Source: JBMYQA01 sp049600855
Lineage (GTDB): Bacteria > Bacteroidota > Bacteroidia > Cytophagales > Flammeovirgaceae
Length of the DNA stretch: 10,000 bases
Assembly (NCBI GenBank): GCA_049600855.1
Contig: JBMYQA010000234.1
Coordinates: 1 to 10,000 of the forward strand
Direction: 5' to 3'
The translations under genes and the position numbers were made by a program. The first letter of the stretch is position 1. Every line of letters begins with the position of its first letter. The notes below the pieces were generated by a model. It was given only the letters and a program-made list of their open reading frames with translations, ran no database searches and was not told where the DNA came from. Below are positions 1 through 6,849 of the stretch, piece after piece.

Positions 1-10
1 TGTGCATAAT

Positions 11-946
11 TTAATTATGATGGAAAAAATCAATTCCTATTACCATGATATCATCCAGTTGTTTGTAATCGGCTTTCCATTCATCTAAGAATTGTATTAT
101 TTGGTCTTTTTGTTGATCAAATCCCTCATGTACATTTTCTTGAATCAGCCTTTGGAAGTTCATCCTTCCCAACTTTCTGCGATGCTTTTCACTCCATTGA
201 TCGGCATATCCATCGGAAAAGAAATAGAACTTTGAATCCGCATTTACATCGAAGGTTTGCGTGGTAAATTGTTTGGTTTTCCATCGACCGCTGACTCCTA
301 CTGAATACTTGGTACCTTTTACACGTTGTATTTCCCCATTTTCCAACATAAAAAAAGGCATATGTGCACTCGATATACTCAGCTTCTGCGAACGTTCATT
401 GTGAATCACGACCAACATATCCATTGCTAAATCAGAAATCATGTATTGGATATCCCCCTCTTGGGTATACGTTCCCGTAATTTTATCATCGAGTTGTTGT
501 AAAATCTCTTTCGGATCATAAATTCCCTGCTCAATGACCACTTGCCGCAACATCATCTCGGCCATTAAAGAGATTAGCGCTCCCGATACACCATGGCCCG
601 TACAATCTGCTATCACTAAAAAGTTTAAGTGTTCAATGCTGTGCATCCAGAAGAAGTCTCCTCCAATGACATCCCTCGGTTTAGAAATAATAAAACTATT
701 GACATATTTCGCTGCTAGCGATTTTGGAGGTGTCATCACGGTGGATAACACATGACTGGCACAACCCAAACTTTCCATGAGAATTTTATTATGCCGTACC
801 ACCTCTTCTTGTGATTTATACAAGGCCTCCAAATGATTATTCACTTGGGCAAGCAAATTGTCGGCATATTCTCTTGTACTTGTGAGTAAGTTTTCTTTAC
901 TAGCCAATTGTTGTTTGAGGTAGCTAATCTCACCTTCATAGTTCAT
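11..946 (-). CDS. SpoIIE/RsbU-type PP2C serine/threonine phosphatase with N-terminal coiled coil
   Basis: This 311-residue protein is a probable cytoplasmic metal-dependent serine/threonine phosphatase of the SpoIIE/RsbU group. Residues 1-60 are charged and leucine-rich, consistent with a coiled coil. Residues about 75-311 form the catalytic domain. Its metal-binding aspartates are visible in GGDF (D97), DCTGHG (D114), FFSDG (D245) and QLDDI (D298/D299), so it should be active. No sensor (PAS, GAF) or receiver domain is fused, so control probably comes through the coiled coil or a partner. In the family, such phosphatases dephosphorylate STAS-type anti-anti-sigma factors; the substrate here is unknown. 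The start is an ATG at 944-946. The gene lies 141 bp downstream of the winged-helix-like gene at 1088-1411, with a weak hairpin between. The catalytic domain is a useful reference for the degenerate copy encoded at 1970-3673. The family call is firm; the pathway is not. Confidence 0.93.
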   Translation of the reverse strand: MNYEGEISYLKQQLASKENLLTSTREYADNLLAQVNNHLEALYKSQEEVVRHNKILMESLGCASHVLSTVMTPPKSLAAKYVNSFIISKPRDVIGGDFFWMHSIEHLNFLVIADCTGHGVSGALISLMAEMMLRQVVIEQGIYDPKEILQQLDDKITGTYTQEGDIQYMISDLAMDMLVVIHNERSQKLSISSAHMPFFMLENGEIQRVKGTKYSVGVSGRWKTKQFTTQTFDVNADSKFYFFSDGYADQWSEKHRRKLGRMNFQRLIQENVHEGFDQQKDQIIQFLDEWKADYKQLDDIMVIGIDFFHHN

Positions 947-1059
947 AGTGATCTGATAATCATTAAAAAGATTTATACAAGTTGGTTGTGTGCCTTTTTT
1001 GTTCGTATGGTTCTCTTAAGATGGAAGTCTCAATGATTGCCAAATTATGATCCTGAAAG

Positions 1060-1078
1060 AAATGGCACGAAGCCATTT
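1060..1078 (-). terminator. Possible weak terminator hairpin after the 107-residue gene
   Basis: A perfect 7-bp stem (AAATGGC pairing with GCCATTT) with a 5-base loop sits just past the stop of the gene at 1088-1411. On the minus strand it is followed by a short pyrimidine run (CTTTC) rather than a proper T tract. It could be a weak terminator or an mRNA-stabilising hairpin. Confidence 0.35.
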
Positions 1079-1087
1079 AGTGCGGGT

Positions 1088-1411
1088 TTACATCATCATT
1101 TCACGATAAGCGGGAAAGTATTCCGTAGCATGATTCTCATCTTTAAATACCTCCTCAATTACAGTAATGCCCAATTCCGTCAAACTCGCAAAATACGATT
1201 CGAGCGGAGCTTCATAATTGCTGTGCATTTTAATCAACTCTTCTTGACATAAATAATCGAAGCAAGATTTAAAAGAGCGAATGCTAATGCCTTCATTAAA
1301 TGCCATTGCGCGAAGGTTTGAGGCTTGTCTAGGCATTCCGTCACTTTTTCGATAAAGTGCATATAACAAGGTGAACCTTTCTGTCTGCCTGTGTGTAATC
1401 AAAGCTTTCAT
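1088..1411 (-). CDS. Small winged-helix-like protein (copy 2 of a tandem pair)
   Basis: This 107-residue protein belongs to no family I can name. Its layout suggests a winged-helix fold. A first helix covers the RFTLLYALY region (residues 12-20). A helix pair around residues 35-60 includes SIRSFKSCFDYLCQEELI. A strand-like segment ends in LTELGITVIEEVF, as in many wHTH proteins. It is clearly paralogous to the 104-residue protein encoded just upstream at 1575-1889. Shared features are the MK start, RF.LL.ALY near the N-terminus, the F..YL...LI-like middle, GI.V.EEVF.D, and a YFP.YREM tail at the C-terminus. The start is an ATG at 1409-1411. It may bind DNA or act as a small adaptor; neither is shown. 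It lies between a pseudophosphatase and an active phosphatase on the same strand. Confidence 0.75.
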   Translation of the reverse strand: MKALITHRQTERFTLLYALYRKSDGMPRQASNLRAMAFNEGISIRSFKSCFDYLCQEELIKMHSNYEAPLESYFASLTELGITVIEEVFKDENHATEYFPAYREMMM

Positions 1412-1545
1412 AGTTACTTTTTTATGTTGTAAGAAGATTTAAAAATTTAGTTTGGTGGATCAACCGTACCTCCAAAAAGCTCTTTGGCACGCCTTCATTT
1501 CTTAGCGCCAGTTTGGTTAAATCCATGTATTCTTGAAAAACTACC

Positions 1546-1561
1546 CTTTACTCCAGTAAAG
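1546..1561 (-). terminator. Probable terminator after the 104-residue gene
   Basis: The 7-base arms CTTTACT and AGTAAAG are perfectly complementary, 13 bp beyond the stop of the gene at 1575-1889. With only two bases between the arms, the folded RNA would have a 6-bp stem and a 4-base loop. On the minus strand a GGTAGTTTTTC tail follows, which fits a modest rho-independent terminator. It would partly separate the two winged-helix-like genes. Confidence 0.5.
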
Positions 1562-1574
1562 AGTTAAGGTTTCT

Positions 1575-1889
1575 TTAATCTTGTTTTCTCATTTCGCGAT
1601 AAGGAGGGAAATAGTAGGTTTGTTTTTGCGAATCTAAAAACACCTCTTCTAGTACCTTAATTCCTTTATGCGTAATCGATGCTTGTGCCTCGCCCCCTCC
1701 TTCTGCACGTTGAATAAAGTTTTCATCAACTAGATAGCGAAAAGCCTTTAAAAACCTTTTATAAGGGATTTGGCGTTGCTCAGCTAACTGTTCCATGTTA
1801 ATGGAAAAATCACAATCCGCATCGCAAGCAATGTATAATGCGAGCAACAATTTAAACCGATTTGTTTTCTGTTGTGCAATGATTTTCAT
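1575..1889 (-). CDS. Small winged-helix-like protein (copy 1 of a tandem pair)
   Basis: This 104-residue protein is the upstream partner of the tandem pair. Helix 1 is in the NRFKLLLALY region. A helix-turn-helix-like segment follows (MEQLAEQRQIPYKRFLKAF, about residues 33-51). The wing and last helix are suggested by ITHKGIKVLEEVF. The C-terminus has YYFPPYREM, matching the YFPAYREM tail of the neighbour. The conserved tail beyond the wing is unusual and may be a contact surface. The ATG at 1887-1889 lies 80 bp downstream of the coiled-coil pseudophosphatase gene, and I see no good promoter in that gap, so the two may be co-transcribed. A DNA-binding role is only a fold-level guess. Confidence 0.75.
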   Translation of the reverse strand: MKIIAQQKTNRFKLLLALYIACDADCDFSINMEQLAEQRQIPYKRFLKAFRYLVDENFIQRAEGGGEAQASITHKGIKVLEEVFLDSQKQTYYFPPYREMRKQD

Positions 1890-1969
1890 GTTGTCAAGGT
1901 ATTAGCAAACAAGGGAATAAACCTTATCGTTGTTGGTGATTAACTAATTCTAATTGAAAGCTATTGTGG

Positions 1970-3673
1970 TTAAATCATAAACTGAGTAAATAGAAAATCA
2001 TGATCGATTTGTTCATGAGTCACCCATTGGCTGAGGTAATCATCTTTTTCTTTTTCCTTCCAATTCAGCCAATTTGAAATCGGAAAATCAGGAGGTAAAT
2101 CCAAGGAAGTAAATAACAACAAATCACCTTCTTTTAGATTCACTTTTTTGACCTGATATGCATTATTTAACCCAAATCGCTTAATGTGTTTCGTCTCCTC
2201 ATTTTGAATTCCTCCACTAAGTTCATTCAGGTGTTCTCCACTCATGTGGTATATGGAAAAGTTGGTGCTCGAATACTCTAACTCTAAACTGTTGGTATCT
2301 AATAGCGATACAGACATTTCAATATCCGATTCCTCTTCCTGAAAACAAGCAAGTGCCGTTTGTAATGCGGCGTAGCATTCTTCGATTAATCGTGAAGAAT
2401 TAATGTATTTCTTGGTTTTAATGATGTTGTTTAGGGTAAAATTGACCACCATACTCAACACCTGACCTTTCAGCGATTTAAGTTGCGTTTTGATCATGAT
2501 TAAATACAACACACCAAACTTCTCAGAAATATGCATCAACTGCCCATTCGACTGTCCTTGTGGATGAGCGAACTGATAATGCGCTGCAAAATACTTTTTG
2601 ACCTTATCTTCATATTGAAAATAATTCTGAATCAGCTGCTGCATAAAATCTAGTGAAGTCGTCAGTGCTTCATCACTTCCCCCATCCTTCGGTTTGGCTA
2701 CGACTTGCTTTGCTTTTAAAGCTTCATAACTCGCCTTCAATTCAGCATGTTCTGTTGACAAGAGCAAAAAAACTTCAGGGTCTATAACAACTTCCTGCGC
2801 TACCTGCTCTTTCGTATTTTGATCAGCCAGGCCATTCGGTTGTGTTGCCAGCATTGTCAGCTGATTTGTCAAATTGCTATTTTCAGTTGTAATTGCCGCC
2901 AATTTCTTTTCCAGCTCATCTACTTGAGCCTGATGCTGCGTAAGCTGTTCGGATTGACTGTATTGCAGTGCTTCAATTTGTGCCAATAATTGTTCACGCT
3001 CTTGCGATAACTCATCAATTGCATGCGTATGCTTTTCGGTATCTTGCGCCAATTCAGTCAATTCTTTGTGCGCAACAAGTTGTTGTTCCAGTTGTTCCTG
3101 CTTTTGCTCCAACTGCTCCTGCAACGACTGAATCACTTCTTGACTAGCAGCACTCTCTTCATCATTCTTTTGAGTGAGCAGTTGTTCCTGAGAACTGACT
3201 AAAGCTTCTGTAGATTGATGCCAGGTACTGAGCTTATCGTGCATCTGATGAATAACCTGTTGCAACTCTTCTATGGCAGATAATTTATCAGCAAACTGGA
3301 TAATTTCCTGCTGCTTCTCTTCGTACCTGATTTCAACGGTCTTTTTCTCCTCCGTAATAGTTTGTAGTTTTTGGATCAAATAGTTGATGGTCATCTTGGC
3401 CACCTCTTCATTCGATTCACAACGTTCCAGTAACTGAGCACATTTACTTTTCAATGCGGTAACCTCTTCTCCGTTCGCTTCATGATCTGTTTGCGCAGCC
3501 GTATCAACAGGATTCTGCGATTGTTGATGGGCTGATTGCCGATGATGAATTGCTTGTTTTAACGCATGAAGCATGCTATAGTGCTCATGATTGTGTGTGA
3601 TTGCATCAACTTTAGAAGCCTGTTGGATTTCTTCTAAGAGTTTAGACAATTGTTTGATTTCTGGAACATCCAT
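1970..3673 (-). CDS. Long coiled-coil protein with a degenerate SpoIIE/PP2C-like (pseudophosphatase) domain
   Basis: The frame opens at a GTG (3691), but I prefer the ATG at 3671-3673, giving 567 residues; the candidate -7 box lies 41 bp upstream. Numbering below is from the GTG. Residues about 75-330 are a Gln/Glu/Leu-rich coiled coil, densest at 184-262. Residues about 345-573 follow the SpoIIE phosphatase fold seen in the neighbour at 11-946. The GGDF position reads SNGQL, and DCTGHG is replaced around IKTQLKSLKG (400-409). The strand pair SDIEMSVSLLDTNSLELEY matches the part after the second metal motif. GDLLLFTSLDLP stands where FFSDG would be, and the final QIDHDFLF matches QLDDIMVI. 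Most metal-binding aspartates are therefore lost and catalysis is unlikely. A scaffold or a binding and regulatory role is more plausible. The long coiled coil suggests a dimer or a filament-like rod. No signal peptide or membrane segment is seen. The alignment is by eye, but order and spacing agree over the whole domain. Confidence 0.85.
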   Translation of the reverse strand: MDVPEIKQLSKLLEEIQQASKVDAITHNHEHYSMLHALKQAIHHRQSAHQQSQNPVDTAAQTDHEANGEEVTALKSKCAQLLERCESNEEVAKMTINYLIQKLQTITEEKKTVEIRYEEKQQEIIQFADKLSAIEELQQVIHQMHDKLSTWHQSTEALVSSQEQLLTQKNDEESAASQEVIQSLQEQLEQKQEQLEQQLVAHKELTELAQDTEKHTHAIDELSQEREQLLAQIEALQYSQSEQLTQHQAQVDELEKKLAAITTENSNLTNQLTMLATQPNGLADQNTKEQVAQEVVIDPEVFLLLSTEHAELKASYEALKAKQVVAKPKDGGSDEALTTSLDFMQQLIQNYFQYEDKVKKYFAAHYQFAHPQGQSNGQLMHISEKFGVLYLIMIKTQLKSLKGQVLSMVVNFTLNNIIKTKKYINSSRLIEECYAALQTALACFQEEESDIEMSVSLLDTNSLELEYSSTNFSIYHMSGEHLNELSGGIQNEETKHIKRFGLNNAYQVKKVNLKEGDLLLFTSLDLPPDFPISNWLNWKEKEKDDYLSQWVTHEQIDHDFLFTQFMI

Positions 3674-3713
3674 AATACCTGCATTAAGCACCCTATTACT
3701 TGATTGATATATA

Positions 3714-3721
3714 CAAATTTA
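3714..3721 (-). promoter_or_regulatory. Candidate Bacteroidota -7 box for the coiled-coil gene
   Basis: On the minus strand this reads TAAATTTG, a match to the TAnnTTTG -7 element known from Bacteroidota. It lies about 41 bp upstream of the preferred ATG at 3673. A matching TTTG or TTG element at the usual -33 spacing is not clear, so the call rests on one box. Confidence 0.35.
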
Positions 3722-3970
3722 CATACTCTCTACAGTAAATTAAATGGGATAACTCACTCAAATTTTATTGGTAATCCTACTGTATTTTGCATGAGTAGAA
3801 TCACTTAGATGGAGGGTAAACTTATTGTAATTATTGCGATTTAGGGGATTTAAGCCACATTTTCGGACTGACAGCTCACTAGTGGAATAGCATCACAAAA
3901 ATCATCATACAACGCTTTAGTCCTGAAGGAATAAGTGTAGTAAATCAATGCTTATCCCTGAAAAACACAA

Positions 3971-4010
3971 TCCCAATTCTACTAGTGGTTGGCGACTAGT
4001 AAAATTGGGA
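3971..4010 (-). terminator. Strong rho-independent terminator of the response-regulator gene
   Basis: A 16-bp stem with one mismatch (TCCCAATT and ACTAGT arms on each side) encloses the 8-base loop GGTTGGCG. On the minus strand it is followed by TTGTGTTTTT, giving a T-rich tail; the other strand has no such tail. It begins 35 bp after the stop of the response-regulator gene, which suggests that gene is transcribed as a single unit ending here. Confidence 0.75.
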
Positions 4011-4045
4011 GCGATGATGAGTTAGAACGTGTTTAAATAGCCAGG

Positions 4046-4708
4046 CTATAAACTCATAACGGTAGCGTACTTCTCTTCTAAAATCATTTTTACCAATTCA
4101 ATCGTATTACCGATTCCTAACTTACTCATGATGTTTGAGCGATGGTTCTCCACCGTGCGCGAACTAATAAAGAGCTGCTTCGCAATTTGGGGACTACTCA
4201 AGCCTTCAATGATCAGTTCTACAATTTCACGTTCTCGTTGAGTCAGGAGCTGTAACCTATTTTGGGGGACTTGCTCTTTGCCTCTCACCTTATTGACCAT
4301 ACTTTTCATTAAGATATTGGTCACTTTCGAATTGAAAAAGGTTTCCCCTTCGTACACCTCTTGAATGGCTTCAATTAACTCATGCTTAGAGGCATCTTTG
4401 GATAAGTATGCACTCACCCCACTTTGAATCGCTTTATTGATGTAAGCTTCATCATTGTGCATCGTTAGAATAATAAACTTTAAACCTGGATACAGGTTCA
4501 GCGCTTCTTCAATGAGCTGAAACCCATTTTTATGAGGCATGGAAAGATCGGTGATGAGGATATCAGGCATTCTTCGCTCTAACTTACGTAAGGCTGATTT
4601 CACATTGTCTGCTTCTGCAATTACTTGAATAGTTGGTTCATCATCGATGAGTTGTTTGATACCATCTCGAATAATTTGATGATCATCAACCAGCATAATC
4701 TTGATCAT
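4046..4708 (-). CDS. NarL/LuxR-family response regulator
   Basis: This 220-residue protein has the standard two-domain layout of a DNA-binding response regulator. The receiver domain (about 1-120) has the acidic pair D8/D9, the phosphoacceptor D54 in LITDLSMP, the switch threonine T82 in LTMHND, and the conserved lysine K104 in LSKDAS. The LuxR/GerE helix-turn-helix domain is at about 152-212, with LTQREREIVELI and the recognition-helix region SSRTVENHRSNIMSKL. All key residues are present, so it should be phosphorylated and bind DNA as a dimer. No intact histidine kinase is adjacent; the only kinase-like trace is the decayed fragment at 5307-5638. The start is an ATG at 4706-4708. A long AT-rich region lies upstream and a strong terminator downstream, so it is probably monocistronic. 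Target genes are unknown; nearby genes are candidates only by position. Confidence 0.95.
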   Translation of the reverse strand: MIKIMLVDDHQIIRDGIKQLIDDEPTIQVIAEADNVKSALRKLERRMPDILITDLSMPHKNGFQLIEEALNLYPGLKFIILTMHNDEAYINKAIQSGVSAYLSKDASKHELIEAIQEVYEGETFFNSKVTNILMKSMVNKVRGKEQVPQNRLQLLTQREREIVELIIEGLSSPQIAKQLFISSRTVENHRSNIMSKLGIGNTIELVKMILEEKYATVMSL

Positions 4709-4816
4709 TCGGTTAACATTTTAAAATTGTATAATGTGATCATGTTGATAATTACACCGCACATTTCAATACATTTATCGCATATACTTCGTACAACTAA
4801 AGTCCACACCATTTAT

Positions 4817-4824
4817 CAAATGTA
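4817..4824 (-). promoter_or_regulatory. Candidate -7 box for the response-regulator gene
   Basis: The minus strand reads TACATTTG, fitting TAnnTTTG. It would give a leader of about 100 bases before the ATG at 4708. A second fit (TATGTTTG) occurs at 4927-4934. Neither has a clean -33 partner, so which, if either, is used cannot be decided here. Confidence 0.25.
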
Positions 4825-5234
4825 TTGCATCAAATCATGATCATTTAAAAGCCCAGTTCAAATATTGTGCGTAAATACCACGTAAATCTAAACAAATTAT
4901 CGAATAAACATATATTGAATTTTACCCAAACATAATAAACAATTCGTTTAATCTATACATCAAACTTGTACTTGTCTAATTATGTTTAACTAAAAGTATC
5001 AAAAAGTTAAACAAAAACAAAATCATCAACGCCTCCTACTTTTAGGGTACCAACTCATAAAATACCATTTCCAAGCGATTTATTTGTTATCATGCATTTA
5101 TAGTACTTATTTTTTAAACTTTCCAAATAAAAAATAGAAACATATCATGATTTAATTGCTTAAAATACATTAAAGTTAAAGTGTTTAAACTTTTCTTAAT
5201 ATATATTAAACAGAAATAAAAGTCTTATTTAGGA

Positions 5235-5253
5235 TTATTCTTATTAAGAATAA
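5235..5253. repeat. Perfect AT-rich inverted repeat
   Basis: The arms TTATTCTT and AAGAATAA pair over 8 bp around a 3-base loop (ATT). No T tract follows on the minus strand, so it is a weak terminator candidate at best. It lies just past the decayed kinase fragment and could equally be a protein-binding site. Confidence 0.35.
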
Positions 5254-5306
5254 GGGATAATCGTCCATATTCTCGGATGAGAAAGCGATTCTGGAGCTAA
5301 TGATCA

Positions 5307-5638
5307 GCCATGCAACTTATCGGTTAGATTTTGGCATACAGTCGTGTTCCTATCCGCAATGAAAATTTTTCCACCTCTATATTTGAGCGATCTGGCTGAC
5401 TCTCATTTGTAATGAACACGATGATTTCAGGAAAAGGTGAGTGGAGTGAATGGAATGGTAGACAACTTTTCACTGCGAGCTGTTCAAGGTTCGTAGGCGA
5501 TGCTATTACGAGCCTTGATAAATTAAGAGGCTGTTTGATTTTTTGTTTAGCGCTAAAACTGAATTGATTTGCATCCAGATAACGCGCTTTAGAACGGTGC
5601 TCCGTCAGGACGAATAATGGTAATCTAAATCTATGCAA
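5307..5638 (-). pseudogene. Decayed fragment resembling the C-terminal ATPase part of a histidine kinase
   Basis: A 104-codon frame (5638-5324) has no ATG near its beginning; the first usable codon is a TTG inside the tail of the preceding terminator. The sequence carries traces of a HATPase_c domain. IASPTNLEQLAVKSCLPF resembles the N-box pattern D...LEQ.L.NL..NA but lacks the catalytic Asn. EIIVFITNESQP resembles the strand leading into the G1 box. SLRIGTRLYAKI resembles a GTGLGLA-type G2 box with its glycines lost. Just past the stop, a shift of one base gives LTDKLHG, the usual segment after the G2 box, and a further shift gives LIISSRIAFSSEN. This looks like a gene decaying by frameshift and truncation. 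All comparisons are by eye to a divergent family; an unrelated spurious frame remains possible. Confidence 0.4.
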
Positions 5639-5644
5639 GAAGAA

Positions 5645-5676
5645 AACCCCTCTTATTGGTAAGTTTAAGAAGGGTT
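5645..5676 (-). terminator. Rho-independent terminator of the photoreceptor operon
   Basis: A 10-bp stem with one wobble pair (AACCCTTCTT against AAGAGGGGTT on the minus strand) surrounds a 12-base loop and is followed by TTTCTTCTT. It lies 66 bp beyond the BLUF stop codon. The hairpin has the right orientation and tail to end the minus-strand operon that begins beyond 10000. Confidence 0.7.
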
Positions 5677-5742
5677 AATGATCAATTTACTTTTCCAGTT
5701 TTCCAGGAATAACTTAACAGTTACTTATAACGTATATGTATA

Positions 5743-6166
5743 TTATTGCTTGAATAATTTATTAATTATTCTCGTAAGATTGGAATCTCTTTTATCATGC
5801 AGTAATTGTCTAAACTTTAGTCGGTCTGCAATCTTCAGCTGATTCAAAAATTGGTAATCACTTTTTGTAATCATCTTGGAAGCCATGGCCCAAGCGGGGA
5901 AACATCGCTCCTGAATGAAAGTATAGGAGATNNNNNNNNNNTGCAATTTTTTGATGACGCGAATCCTTCTTGATTTTATCATACAAAAGTAGAATATCTA
6001 AGCGATCTCCTTCAAGTACTTGTAAAAAGGAACTTTCTGAATACAATAATATACCTGTAATTTGGTGCTTTTCATTATAGGGTCTGCTAGCTTCTAAAAT
6101 TTTTGCAATTTGTTTAGTCGAGCAGCTTTTGTGTCTTGAGCTGATGTATACGAGTTGTGCAAGCAT
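5743..6166 (-). CDS. BLUF-domain blue-light photoreceptor (interrupted by an assembly gap)
   Basis: This is a short stand-alone BLUF protein, a flavin-binding blue-light sensor, of about 138 residues once the gap is closed. The N-terminal part (75 codons, 6166-5942) has the flavin-site residues: Y7 in QLVYISS, N31 in SRPYNEKH, then ITGILLY and Q49 in FLQVLEGD. After the Ns the frame resumes (5931-5743) with ISYTFIQERCFPAWAMAS, containing the W-x-M of the family, and a helical C-terminal cap. The ten Ns put the two halves in different frames, yet both sides end exactly on codon boundaries, so the real gap should be a multiple of three. Family spacing suggests about one missing residue. No output domain is fused, so it must signal through a partner, as short BLUF proteins do. 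It is the last gene of the operon, 33 bp after a heme oxygenase gene. The start is an ATG at 6164-6166. Confidence 0.92.
5932..5941. other. Assembly gap (10 Ns)
   Basis: Ten Ns fall inside the BLUF gene. Because the flanking codons (GCA before, ATC after, minus strand) are complete and the frames disagree by one, ten is not the true length; 0, 3 or another multiple of three is expected. Confidence 0.95.
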
Positions 6167-6199
6167 AACAAAATAATGATAAAACTAACAAAAGTTTTC

Positions 6200-6844
6200 T
6201 TAGTAATCGTTCAATATTCTCGCCATAAACTGAAAGGTCTTTTTAGCCGCATTAATGGCGTATTCTTCGGCGGTGGCATCTTGAACAATGTTTTCGGCCT
6301 GTTCTCTGAACGACTTCCACATAAATGCCTGTTTTTTGCCATAACAACCATAGTAATGAAAAGAAGTATGCTTGACAATACTATGATTTTTTGAAAGTTC
6401 ACGCTTAATAATGTTTCCTCCTAAAGTAGCTCCCTCCAGTACATATAGCGCACCAATTGCCTCAAATAAGTTCTGAATACGGTATAAATGAGACTTCGAC
6501 TGTATTTCTTCTTCTAAAGCGTTTACAAATGCCGTTTGTTTCTCAAAAGCATATTGCTCTGATAGATCTTCATAGAGGTAACCGATTTTTCGTCGCTCCA
6601 TGAACTGAATTTTTTGCAATTCAAACTCGCTCAAAGCTTTTATGATCGCTTCTTCAACAATCATGTGAAAAATGTAATTTTTCACAATTAATTTATGATA
6701 TGACTCTAAGCTTAAGGTGCCACTCATAATTTCGCCAACATGTGCTAACGTTTCCACATTTTGATGCAAACGGGAAGTTGCCACTTTAAGCTTTTCCATC
6801 ACAGAAATTGCAGGAGCTTTTTTTTGATCTACCATTGGTTTCAT
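6200..6844 (-). CDS. Heme oxygenase (biliverdin-forming), second copy
   Basis: This 214-residue protein should open heme oxidatively to biliverdin, CO and iron, using an electron donor. It has the features of bacterial heme oxygenases: the proximal histidine H27 in LKVATSRLHQNVE, and the distal-helix motif GALYVLEGATLGGNII at 131-146, with glycines that let the helix bend over heme. A YYGCYGK...MWKSF segment (164-179) is shared with the paralogue at 7255-7857. The frame is open upstream to 6988, but that extension overlaps the previous gene. The ATG at 6842-6844, five bases after that gene's TGA, is the natural start and suggests translational coupling. Family length is about 200-220 residues, so the gene is complete. 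In this operon its product would supply bilin to the phytochrome. Why two copies are kept is unclear. Confidence 0.9.
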   Translation of the reverse strand: MKPMVDQKKAPAISVMEKLKVATSRLHQNVETLAHVGEIMSGTLSLESYHKLIVKNYIFHMIVEEAIIKALSEFELQKIQFMERRKIGYLYEDLSEQYAFEKQTAFVNALEEEIQSKSHLYRIQNLFEAIGALYVLEGATLGGNIIKRELSKNHSIVKHTSFHYYGCYGKKQAFMWKSFREQAENIVQDATAEEYAINAAKKTFQFMARILNDY

Positions 6845-6849
6845 ATTTA

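Larger units (their letters stand above)
3674..4045. other. Intergenic region between response regulator and coiled-coil gene
   Basis: This stretch of about 370 bp has no convincing gene. It holds the terminator of the response-regulator gene (3971-4010), a candidate -7 box for the coiled-coil gene (3714-3721), and a small palindrome CACTAGTG (3877-3884). The ACTAGT core of that palindrome recurs in both arms of the terminator stem. Confidence 0.6.
4709..5306. other. AT-rich gene-poor region upstream of the response regulator
   Basis: About 600 bp without a supportable gene on either strand, visibly more AT-rich than its surroundings. It contains a candidate -7 box (4817-4824), two TGATCA palindromes (4737-4742 and 4838-4843) that could be operator half-sites but could be chance, and a perfect AT-rich hairpin at 5235-5253. 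No tRNA-like or rRNA-like structure was recognised. Confidence 0.55.

Noticed and set aside
3060..3130. Repeated Gln/Leu-rich codons in the coiled-coil gene as a DNA repeat element
   Set aside because: The near-repeats are explained by heptad-like coding of Gln, Glu and Leu in the coiled coil.
3674..3691. GTG start giving six extra residues on the coiled-coil protein
   Set aside because: The ATG at 3673 is a stronger start and leaves a normal leader after the candidate -7 box; the GTG cannot be excluded but has no support.
3877..3884. CACTAGTG palindrome sharing ACTAGT with the terminator stem as an attachment or recombination site
   Set aside because: Only a six-base core is shared and no integrase, tRNA or mobile element is present.
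4625..4840. Plus-strand 71-codon frame over the start of the response regulator
   Set aside because: It overlaps an intact conserved gene on the other strand and has no recognisable motif or plausible start signal.
4680..4843. Four TGATCA palindromes within about 160 bp as operator sites of the response regulator
   Set aside because: Two lie in coding sequence, and the hexamer occurs in several other places in the window, so clustering may be chance; kept only as a remark.
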